Shown here in pieces: positions 26,786 through 33,419 of a DNA stretch of 64,000 nt. How positions within the stretch are numbered: position 1 is the first letter of the stretch; each line of letters opens with the position of its first letter. This DNA is from Nonomuraea gerenzanensis. Lineage in GTDB: Bacteria > Actinomycetota > Actinomycetes > Streptosporangiales > Streptosporangiaceae. The DNA is taken from the NCBI RefSeq assembly GCF_020215645.1, contig NZ_CP084058.1, positions 8,804,001 to 8,868,000 on the forward strand, read 5' to 3'. The notes beneath the pieces are model-generated. The model was not told where the DNA came from. It did no database searches and saw nothing but the letters and a program-made list of their open reading frames with translations. Both the position numbers and the translations under genes were made by a program.

Positions 26786-26882
26786 CGGGCCGGGTGATCG
26801 GAGACGTGGACGTGCCGGAGGGTCTGACCGGCGGGTGATCGCCAGACTTGGACGTGCCCGAGGTGTGGTGGGCGGGTGATCG
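26760..26882. repeat. Three 41-bp tandem copies of a gene's 3' end
   Basis: Copies start about 26760, 26801 and 26842; each contains GACNTGGACGTGCCCGAGG (first copy GACCTGGGCGTGCCCGAGG) and ends GGCGGGTGATCG. The first copy includes the last codons (DLGVPEV) and TGA of the 25859-26785 gene. The other two are spacer. The period of 41 is not a multiple of three, so the copies are not coding. Confidence 0.8.
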
Positions 26883-27007
26883 GATCGTCATGTGCGGCGA
26901 AGGGTTTGGAGAAGGGCCGCGCGTGCGCTCCCGTCCGGCGCGCCGGCTCCGTGATGCTGGGCGGGTGCTGCCTGCGGCGGGGCCTCGCCCGCGGATCGGA
27001 GTCCACC

Positions 27008-27637
27008 TTGTCCCAGACGTACGACCCACGGCACACGGCCGTCCTGCTGGTGGACCCCTACAACGACTTCCTGTCGGAGGGCGGCAGGATCTGGCCGCGC
27101 GTGGAGGCGGTGGCCACGCGGGTCGGGCTGCTCGACCATCTGCGTGCCGTGGTCGCCGCCGCCCGTGAGACCGGCGTACGGGTGATGTTCGTGCCGCACC
27201 GCCGCTGGGAGCCGGGCGACTACGAGACCTGGGACCACCCCAACCCCACCCAGCGCGGCATCATGGAGCGGCACAGCTTCGCCCGCGGGACCTGGGGCGG
27301 GGAGTTCCACCCCGACTTCCAGCCGCGGCCGGGCGAGGTCGTGGCCAGGGAGCACTGGGCGCAGAGCGGCTTCGCCAACACCGACCTGGACATGCAGCTC
27401 AAGCAGCACGGCGTCACGCACGTCGTGCTGATCGGGCTGCTGGCGAACACCTGCATCGAGTCCACCGGCCGGTTCGCCATGGAGCTGGGCTACCACGTCA
27501 CGCTGGTGCGCGACGCGACCGCGGCGTTCCTGCCCGAGATGATGCACGCGGCGCACGAGCTGAACGGCCCCACCTTCGCGCACGCCATCACCACGACCGG
27601 CGAGCTCACCGCCGCGTTCGGCGCGGCACGGTCCTGA
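27008..27637 (+). CDS. Isochorismatase-family cysteine hydrolase
   Basis: 209 aa from TTG 27008 with GGAG six bases upstream (LSQTYDPRHTAVLLVDPYND as first residues, Leu read as Met). The longer frame upstream runs through repeat DNA and lacks similarity. Catalytic Asp in LLVDPYNDF (about residue 16), Cys nucleophile in LLANTCIESTGR (about residue 150), and the cis-peptide region just before it. Members hydrolyse isochorismate, nicotinamide, biuret or carbamates; the substrate cannot be told. Confidence 0.88.
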   Translation: MSQTYDPRHTAVLLVDPYNDFLSEGGRIWPRVEAVATRVGLLDHLRAVVAAARETGVRVMFVPHRRWEPGDYETWDHPNPTQRGIMERHSFARGTWGGEFHPDFQPRPGEVVAREHWAQSGFANTDLDMQLKQHGVTHVVLIGLLANTCIESTGRFAMELGYHVTLVRDATAAFLPEMMHAAHELNGPTFAHAITTTGELTAAFGAARS

Positions 27638-27640
27638 ACG

Positions 27641-28714
27641 TCAGGCATGCAGGCGGTGGACCGTGAGGGGGCCGCCGCCCCACCGGCCGATCGCCTCCTC
27701 GTCGGCGAAGGCGAGCACCCGCATCATGTTCCCGCCGTCGCTCAGCTCCACGTTGCGGCGCAGCCGGGTGACCAGCTCGGCGGGCAGCCTGGTGGTGCCG
27801 GCCTCGATCGTGTCGCCGTAGTGCGGGGCGAAGGCCACTCCGGCGAAACCGCACCGGCCGAGCAGCGTGCGCACGGTCTCGGAGGAGTAGAACATCAGGT
27901 GGTTCTTGGTGAAGCCGCTCCAGTTGCTCCCGTACGCCTTGAGCAGCAGCGAGTGCGCGTTCACCGTCAGGATGAGCAGCACGCCGCCGGGCGCCAGCAG
28001 GTCGCGGAAGCGCCGGAAGTCCTCCAGCGGCCTGGGCAGGTGCGCGAGCACCGACCACAGGGTGATCACATCGAAACCGCCGGCGGCTATCTCCGGCACG
28101 TCCTGGGGCGCCCCGAAGTAGGTGCGGGCCTTGCTGAGCCGCTCGTTGGCCTGCTCGACGGACTCCGGCGACAGGTCCACCCCGTAGGCGTCGAAGCCGC
28201 GCTGCTCGGCCAGCTCCAGGAACAGCCCGACGCCTGAGCCGAAGTCGAGCAGCCGCCGCTCCTTGCCCTCGTCGAAGACCGGGGCGAACGCCTTCATGGT
28301 CAGGTCGTAGCGGCGCTGCCGGTTGGCGGCGTACTTGCCGGTCAGGAAGTTGCTGTAGCCGGTGGCGTACAGGTCTCCGAGGCGCTCGGGGCGGACGTTG
28401 GGGTTGCGGTAGAGGAAGCCGCAGGACGGGCAGCGCACGACGTGGTAGCGCCAGCCCTTCCCGCCCGTGGGGGTGAACAGCGGCTGCTGGCGGGACTCCC
28501 CGCACATCATGCAGCTCAGGAACTCCTCGATCTCGCCCAGCGGCCGCAGCCGCTCGTACTCGGCGAGCGACATGACCGGCGCCCGTCTGATGAGCAGGCG
28601 CCACTGCGCTTCCCTGATGAGCCTCTCGCCTGGACGGACGTAGACCCTCTGGCCCCACGGGACCTGGTCGTAACGCGAGCCGTATGCCAGCCGGCCGAGC
28701 AGTTTGGATGCCAT
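27641..28714 (-). CDS. Class I SAM-dependent methyltransferase with N-terminal zinc knuckles
   Basis: 357 aa from ATG 28714 (AAAGGTGG upstream). Zinc-type pairs CMMC and CPSC (about residues 67-95) precede the methyltransferase core: LLDFGSGVGLFLELAEQRGF (SAM motif I, about 160), DAYGVDLSPES (motif II), FDVITLWSVLAHLPRPLEDF (motif IV/V). This zinc-plus-Methyltransf_23 layout occurs in enzymes modifying sugars and natural products. Divergent from the aldehyde dehydrogenase. Substrate unknown. Confidence 0.87.
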   Translation of the reverse strand: MASKLLGRLAYGSRYDQVPWGQRVYVRPGERLIREAQWRLLIRRAPVMSLAEYERLRPLGEIEEFLSCMMCGESRQQPLFTPTGGKGWRYHVVRCPSCGFLYRNPNVRPERLGDLYATGYSNFLTGKYAANRQRRYDLTMKAFAPVFDEGKERRLLDFGSGVGLFLELAEQRGFDAYGVDLSPESVEQANERLSKARTYFGAPQDVPEIAAGGFDVITLWSVLAHLPRPLEDFRRFRDLLAPGGVLLILTVNAHSLLLKAYGSNWSGFTKNHLMFYSSETVRTLLGRCGFAGVAFAPHYGDTIEAGTTRLPAELVTRLRRNVELSDGGNMMRVLAFADEEAIGRWGGGPLTVHRLHA

Positions 28715-28812
28715 AGCCACCACCTTTTGTGCGTTTGTGCCCGGGCGCTTCGCGGCTATGCACGCGTCTTGTGCCGCTTTGCATGATCTTTAGGCTGGCC
28801 GCGCTTGTTGAG

Positions 28813-28826
28813 CAAGCATATGCTTG
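28813..28826. promoter_or_regulatory. 14-bp perfect palindrome before the aldehyde dehydrogenase
   Basis: CAAGCATATGCTTG, perfectly self-complementary, ends four bases before ATG 28831. Its right half contains TATGCT (28819-28824), placed correctly for the -10 box of a leaderless transcript. A dimeric repressor (TetR or similar) bound here would block transcription. No regulator gene is adjacent. Confidence 0.55.
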
Positions 28827-28830
28827 GTTC

Positions 28831-30264
28831 ATGCCTGAGTTCCGCAACCTCATCGGCGGCGAGCTGGTCCCCGCCGCCCGCACGATGGACACGGTCAACC
28901 CGGCCACGGGCGAGGCGTGGGCCACGATCCCCGCCGGCGGCGCCGCGGAGGCCGAGGCGGCCGTCGAGGCGGCCACCCGCGCCTTCCCCGCCTGGTCGGC
29001 GCTGCCCGCCCTGGCCAGGGCGCACTACCTGCGCAAGGTCTCGGAGGTGTTCGGCCGGCACGCCGAGGAGCTGGCCAGGCTGGAGACGCGCGACAACGGG
29101 CGGATCCTGCGCGACACCCTCAAGCGGGACCTGCCCGGCATGGCGTACCTGTGGCAGCTGGCCGCCGGGCAGTGCCTCGACGCGGTCAAGGGCGACACCG
29201 TGCTGCTGGGGCCGGACACGCTCGGGCTGACACGGCGCGAGCCGTACGGGGTGGCGGTCTGCATCATTCCGTGGAACTCCCCCATCTCGACCTTCTCCGC
29301 CAAGGCCGCGTACGCGCTGGCCGCCGGGAACACGGTGATCGTCAAGCCGGCCGAGCAGGCCAGCGCGTCGGTGCTGCGGCTGGGCGAGCTGCTGGCAGAG
29401 GTGTTCCCGCCCGGGGTGCTGAACATCGTCAGCGGCCTGGGCGAGGAGGTCGGCGACGCCCTCGTCCGGCACCGCGGCGTCGGCAAGATCAGCCTCACCG
29501 GCTCCACCGCCACCGGCCAGGCCATCACCCGGGCCTCGGCGGACGCGCTCAAGCCGATGACGTTCGAGCTGGGCGGCAAGTCGCCCAACATCGTCTTCCC
29601 CGACGCCGACCTGGACGCCGCCACCCAGGGCGTCACCGTGAACTCCGTCTACACGGGCAACGCCGGCCAGGTGTGCGTGGCCGGCTCGCGCATTCTCATC
29701 CACCGCTCGATCTGGGACGAGCTGCTCGGACGCATCGAGCGGGCCTGCGCCGGGCTGGTGCTCGGGGATCCCCTCGACCTGGCGACGACGATGGGGCCGA
29801 TCGTGTCCGCCGGCCAGTACGAGCGGGTCACGTCGTACCTGGAGCTGGCCGAGAAGGAGGGCGCGCGGCTCGTCTTCGGCGGCCGGACCGGCGCGGACGT
29901 GGTGCCCGCGCTGCCCGGCGGTTACTGGGTGGCGCCCACGCTCTACACGAGTGAGGACAACGCGCTGCGCGTCTGCCAGGAGGAGATCTTCGGTCCGGTG
30001 GCGGTGGCCATCCCGTTCTCGACGGAGGAGGAGGCGGTGGCGATCGCGAACGATTCGCCGTACGGGCTGGCCGCCGGGGTGTGGACCCGTGACCTGGGGC
30101 GGGCGCACCGGCTCGTCCGGGATCTGCGCAGCGGCACGGTGTGGGTGAACACCTTCAGGCAGATGCCGCCGGGGCTGCCGTTCGGCGGGGTCAAGGACAG
30201 CGGCTACGGCCACGATTCGGTCCTCGAGTACACCCGCGAAAAGGCGGCCATCATCCAGATTTAG
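28831..30264 (+). CDS. NAD(P)-dependent aldehyde dehydrogenase
   Basis: 477 aa. MPEFRNLIGGELVPAA start, IPWNSPISTFSAKAAYALAAGNTVIVKP cofactor region (about 145-172, split motifs), FELGGKSPN with the general-base Glu (about 250), and catalytic Cys in NAGQVCVAGSRI (about 287). C-terminal PFGGVKDSGYGHDSVLEYT. Oxidises an aldehyde to acid; the substrate is not evident. No ribosome site is visible before the ATG, in line with the suspected leaderless promoter and the overlapping palindrome. Confidence 0.94.
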   Translation: MPEFRNLIGGELVPAARTMDTVNPATGEAWATIPAGGAAEAEAAVEAATRAFPAWSALPALARAHYLRKVSEVFGRHAEELARLETRDNGRILRDTLKRDLPGMAYLWQLAAGQCLDAVKGDTVLLGPDTLGLTRREPYGVAVCIIPWNSPISTFSAKAAYALAAGNTVIVKPAEQASASVLRLGELLAEVFPPGVLNIVSGLGEEVGDALVRHRGVGKISLTGSTATGQAITRASADALKPMTFELGGKSPNIVFPDADLDAATQGVTVNSVYTGNAGQVCVAGSRILIHRSIWDELLGRIERACAGLVLGDPLDLATTMGPIVSAGQYERVTSYLELAEKEGARLVFGGRTGADVVPALPGGYWVAPTLYTSEDNALRVCQEEIFGPVAVAIPFSTEEEAVAIANDSPYGLAAGVWTRDLGRAHRLVRDLRSGTVWVNTFRQMPPGLPFGGVKDSGYGHDSVLEYTREKAAIIQI

Positions 30265-30283
30265 TTGGATAGATTTACGCCTC

Positions 30284-31159
30284 ATGAGCGAGGGGATCAA
30301 GGACCATTCCGAGCTGTCCGAGGCGGCCGCCCAGTCGCGCGCCTCGGTGCTGCGCAGCCGGGCCGAATCGTACATCGCGCTCTCGCGGCACGACGCCGCG
30401 ATCGCGGACCTGACCGAGGCCATCGCCCTCGCGCCCGACAACGCCCGCGCCTGGCGGCTGCGTGGTGAGAGCCACCGGGTGACCGAGCGGTACGAGGCCG
30501 CGCTGGAGGACTTCGGCGAGGCGCTGCGCCTGGAGCCCGACAGCGCCTACGCCCTCGGCTCGCGCGGCCAGACCTACGCGGCGATGGGGCGCCTGGACGA
30601 CGCCATGGACGACTTCGAGCACGCGCTCACCCTCGCGCCGGAATCGTTGTGGATCCTGGAGGCCAAGGCCGACGTCCTGGTGGAGCTGGACCGGCTGGAC
30701 GAGGCGCTGGCGGAGCACTCCAAGATCATCTCTTTGAACGAGGAGCTGCCTTACTCGTGGGTCGCGCGCGGCGACCTGTACCAGCGGATGCAGCTCTACC
30801 CGGAGGCCATCGACGACTACACCAAGGCGCTGGAGGCCGACCCCGACTACGTGCGCGCGCTCAGCCGGCGTGGCGAGGCCCTGCGCATGATGGACCGGTA
30901 CGAGGAGGCGCTGAGCGATTTGAACCGGGCGCTGGAGCTGGAGCCGGGCAATGATCGGGCGCTGGGGAGCCGGGGGGCGGTGCTGAGCGAGCTGGGGGAC
31001 AACGAGGCGGCTCTGCGGGACCTGGATGCTGCCATCGAGTTGGATCCGGAGTATGTGTGGGCGTTTCGGGTGCGGGGGGAGATCTTGCAGGAGCTGGATC
31101 GGCATGAGGAGGCGATCGCGGACTTCACCCGGGCGTTGCATCTGGACTTCGGCGACTGA
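30284..31159 (+). CDS. Tetratricopeptide repeat protein
   Basis: 291 aa made almost wholly of about eight 34-residue TPRs, for example AIADLTEAIALAPDNARAWRLRG and AIDDYTKALEADPDYVRALSRRG (shortened). No signal peptide, membrane helix or enzymatic domain, so a cytoplasmic scaffold. Over the last 70 codons the composition shifts to TTG, GAT, GGG and GCG codons unlike the first part, perhaps from later repeat amplification. It follows the aldehyde dehydrogenase by 19 bases and may be co-transcribed. Confidence 0.88.
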   Translation: MSEGIKDHSELSEAAAQSRASVLRSRAESYIALSRHDAAIADLTEAIALAPDNARAWRLRGESHRVTERYEAALEDFGEALRLEPDSAYALGSRGQTYAAMGRLDDAMDDFEHALTLAPESLWILEAKADVLVELDRLDEALAEHSKIISLNEELPYSWVARGDLYQRMQLYPEAIDDYTKALEADPDYVRALSRRGEALRMMDRYEEALSDLNRALELEPGNDRALGSRGAVLSELGDNEAALRDLDAAIELDPEYVWAFRVRGEILQELDRHEEAIADFTRALHLDFGD

Positions 31160-31201
31160 TCACGGTGGCCAGCGGTCCTGGGTGGGCTCATCGCGGCATG
31201 G

Positions 31202-31337
31202 CGGGCGGCTCAGCACGGTGGGTGCCCAGCGCGGCGAGCCGCCCAGCACGGATGGGCCCCAGCACAGCGGGCGCTGCGCACAGCGGGCGCTCAGCACAGC
31301 GGGCCGCTCAGCACGGCGCGTAACCCCAGCACGGCCA
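31202..31337. repeat. About eight degenerate 16-17-bp tandem repeats downstream of the hydrolase gene
   Basis: On the minus strand the consensus is CYGTGCTGRGCGCCCG, running from the hydrolase stop toward the convergent TPR gene. Several copies keep CTGAGC, matching the CACTGAGCTGA that ends the hydrolase gene. No coding potential. It fills the whole spacer between the two gene ends. Confidence 0.7.
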
Positions 31338-32291
31338 TCAGCTCAGTGACCGGCGGCGGCCCTCCGTGGCGAGCCATTCCAGGGCCGCCATCCCGGACGA
31401 CGGCAGGACCGAGATGTGGCCGTCACCGGGCGACACGCGCAGCTGCGCGGTAGGACAGTGGCGGGCCAGCCAGCCACCGTGGCCGACGGGCACCACGCGA
31501 TCCCGGTCGCCGTGGACGAGCAGGATCGGAGCGGTCACGGCGGCGACGTCGCAACCCCACGGGCTCACGTAGGCCAGGTCGTCGGCGATGAGCCCGCCGG
31601 GACCCGACGCCACCGCTGGACCGACCACGCTGTCGAACCAGGACCACTCCCCCTCGAACGCCGCGTGGTCCTCCTGGGTGAACATCTCCGGGTCGTACTC
31701 GGCCGCCGCCTCGTGACGTTCCTTGACCGCCCGGCCCTGGACGGCGGCGCGCAGGGACGCCTCGCAGGAGGGCGCCATGCCCGCGAACCAGTCGAAGGCG
31801 CTCGCCCCGTGCGCGACGCCCGAACCGGCGGCATCACCCGACACCCGGTCACGCGCGGAGCCCGGCACCCCAGCCGGCCCGCCATGCGACGCGAGGCTCG
31901 TGTCCGGAAGCGGCGCGAGACCGGACACGCTCACCGCGGCCAGCACGCGCTCACCCAACAGGGCGGCACAGGCCAGAGCGTGGGAGCCGCCGCCGGAGTG
32001 ACCGATGACGGCGAAGCGCCCGAGGCCGAGCGCGTCGGCGAGGTGGGTCGCGTAGCCGGCCACCGAGGCCAGGGTGCGGCCCGGCTCCGGGGTGGAGCCG
32101 CCGTAGCCGGGGCGGTCGTAGGAGATCCAGCGCAGGCCGAGTCGGTCGTCGAGGAGGGGCGCGGGTGGGGCGCCGATGTTGGGCGTGCCGTGGTGCCAGA
32201 GGACCGGCAGGCGGTCGGTGGCTCCCGGGGCCGTGTCGTAGACGTGCAGGACCCGGCCGTCACCGATCGTGAGTTCGAATTCCGCTGCCAC
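31338..32291 (-). CDS. Alpha/beta hydrolase
   Basis: 317 aa. Oxyanion segment WHHGTPNIG (about 30), nucleophile elbow GHSGGGSHAL with Ser near residue 97, acid in LVHGDRDRVVPV (about 268) and His in GDGHISVL (about 296): a complete triad. An insertion of about 60 residues after the nucleophile forms a cap. The HGTP motif and size resemble haloperoxidase/epoxide-hydrolase-like esterases. Substrate unknown. Confidence 0.9.
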   Translation of the reverse strand: MAAEFELTIGDGRVLHVYDTAPGATDRLPVLWHHGTPNIGAPPAPLLDDRLGLRWISYDRPGYGGSTPEPGRTLASVAGYATHLADALGLGRFAVIGHSGGGSHALACAALLGERVLAAVSVSGLAPLPDTSLASHGGPAGVPGSARDRVSGDAAGSGVAHGASAFDWFAGMAPSCEASLRAAVQGRAVKERHEAAAEYDPEMFTQEDHAAFEGEWSWFDSVVGPAVASGPGGLIADDLAYVSPWGCDVAAVTAPILLVHGDRDRVVPVGHGGWLARHCPTAQLRVSPGDGHISVLPSSGMAALEWLATEGRRRSLS

Positions 32292-32342
32292 GGGACAAGC
32301 CTAGCCCTCTCCGGGAGCGCGAAGGACAGCGCGGAACGAACG

Positions 32343-32377
32343 GCCCGCCGGGACCGCGTACGGCGGCCCCGGCGGGC
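32343..32377 (-). terminator. Hairpin after the RNHCP pair
   Basis: GCCCGCCGGG and CCCGGCGGGC, perfect 10-bp stem with a 15-base loop, four bases beyond the stop of the leftward RNHCP gene. Confidence 0.6.
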
Positions 32378-32381
32378 GGTG

Positions 32382-32783
32382 TCACAGGGCCAGCAGGGCG
32401 CTGACCGGGAGGCGGGAGTCCGACAGCGGGCGGATGGCGATGCGGAGCAGCGCCAGCGCGTTGTCGTCGCCCGCGATGCGGTTGGCGCTGAGCCCGCCGC
32501 ACGACTGGCAGCAGTGGATGATCAGCCACTCCCCGTCACGCCGGACGGTGACGCTCAGCGCCGCCATCCGGCCCCGGCAGCCCGCCCGCCGATCCCCCGG
32601 GATGCGGTGATCGACGTGCAGGCTGGTCAGGCAGTGCGGGCAGTGGTTGCGGTGCGCGGTGCCCGGCGCGATCATGGGCACGTCCATGCGGCATCCGACG
32701 CAGCGGAACGCGTCGGCGGGCTGGCCGTGGTGTATCGGTTTGCGCCGTTGCGGCCGTTCCCGGCCGGGGTTCCTCCTGGGCAT
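32382..32783 (-). CDS. RNHCP-domain protein, copy 2
   Basis: 133 aa. Domain order: FRCVGCRMDVP knuckle (about residue 27), the name-giving HRNHCPHCLTSLHVD block (about 45), a basic loop CRGRM, IIHCCQSCGGLSANRIAGDDN, and a C-terminal leucine-rich tail. Four Cys pairs suggest two zinc sites. Start ATG 32783 is one base past the stop of the preceding RNHCP gene (TGACATG), so the pair is translated together. The family has no known function. Copy 1 is about 45% identical by eye; here the N-terminus is longer and Arg-rich. Confidence 0.85.
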   Translation of the reverse strand: MPRRNPGRERPQRRKPIHHGQPADAFRCVGCRMDVPMIAPGTAHRNHCPHCLTSLHVDHRIPGDRRAGCRGRMAALSVTVRRDGEWLIIHCCQSCGGLSANRIAGDDNALALLRIAIRPLSDSRLPVSALLAL

Positions 32784-32784
32784 G

Positions 32785-33132
32785 TCACAGATCACCGAAC
32801 GCCTCGAGCGGGAACGGCGGCTGCGCCAGCGGCCTGACGGCCATGCGCATGAGGATGAGCTGATTGTCGTCCCCGCAGATGGGGTTCGACGTCAGCTCAC
32901 CGCACCGGGTGCACCGGTGGATGAGCATCCACTCGCCGGTGCGCAGGACGGCGATCGAGATGGGGATCATCCGTGACCTGCACTCGTCGAGCAGGTGCAG
33001 CGAGTGCAGGCAGCTCGGACAGTGGTTGCGACGGGCACCGTCCGGGGCGTTCGCGGTGACGGTCAGGCCGCAGCGGACGCACTGGAAGGTCTCGGTGCTC
33101 GCGATGGAACGAGGTTTGCCGTTGGCAGACAA
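32785..33132 (-). CDS. RNHCP-domain protein, copy 1
   Basis: 115 aa from TTG 33132, supported by AAGGAG nine bases upstream. FQCVRCGLTVT, RRNHCPSCLHSLHLLDECRSRM, MLIHRCTRCGELTSNPICGDDNQ and MRMAVRPLAQPPFPL: the same domain as its downstream neighbour. The paired Cys residues predict zinc binding; RNHCP proteins are scattered in actinobacteria and firmicutes, usually as single genes. Possible nucleic-acid or redox role; nothing in the context decides. Confidence 0.85.
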   Translation of the reverse strand: MSANGKPRSIASTETFQCVRCGLTVTANAPDGARRNHCPSCLHSLHLLDECRSRMIPISIAVLRTGEWMLIHRCTRCGELTSNPICGDDNQLILMRMAVRPLAQPPFPLEAFGDL

Positions 33133-33419
33133 CCTGGGTACTCCTTGCCGGAATGGTCATTCTCAGGACAGCAAGGGAGCCCTGGCGTGCCTCGCGGGCA
33201 TGCTTGTTGAACGGCGGCTGGTCGTTAGGGGCAGGATCCGCCTAGGACACGGCGAGGCGCGCAGGGCGCGGTGCCAGGCATAAATCCCCCTCCTTGACGG
33301 GCGCGAACGGGCACCCGGATGCTCCACCGAACGGACGTGCACGAGCGTAACGGGGCATGTCCGCCGATCGCCAACCATTTTCGGTGGCCATTGACCGAAC
33401 TAAGTTCTAGGGTCGGTTC
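33133..33419. other. 287-bp divergent intergenic region
   Basis: Between the RNHCP operon (leftward) and the acyl-CoA dehydrogenase (rightward). Open frames here are short and unsupported. A likely leaderless promoter lies at its right end: TAGGGT (33408-33413) six bases before ATG 33420. The inverted motif GAACTAAGTTC (33398-33408) just before it may be an operator. Its 3-base spacer does not fit the KstR consensus. Confidence 0.4.

Noticed and set aside
26876..27007. Longer N-terminus for the isochorismatase-family protein
   Set aside because: This stretch overlaps the 41-bp repeats, is Arg/Gly/Cys-rich and has no family similarity; TTG 27008 has a good ribosome site.
33390..33419. KstR (sterol repressor) operator before the fused acyl-CoA dehydrogenase
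   Set aside because: GAAC-TAA-GTTC has a 3-base spacer, whereas KstR sites need AAC-NN-GTT; called only as an undefined inverted motif.
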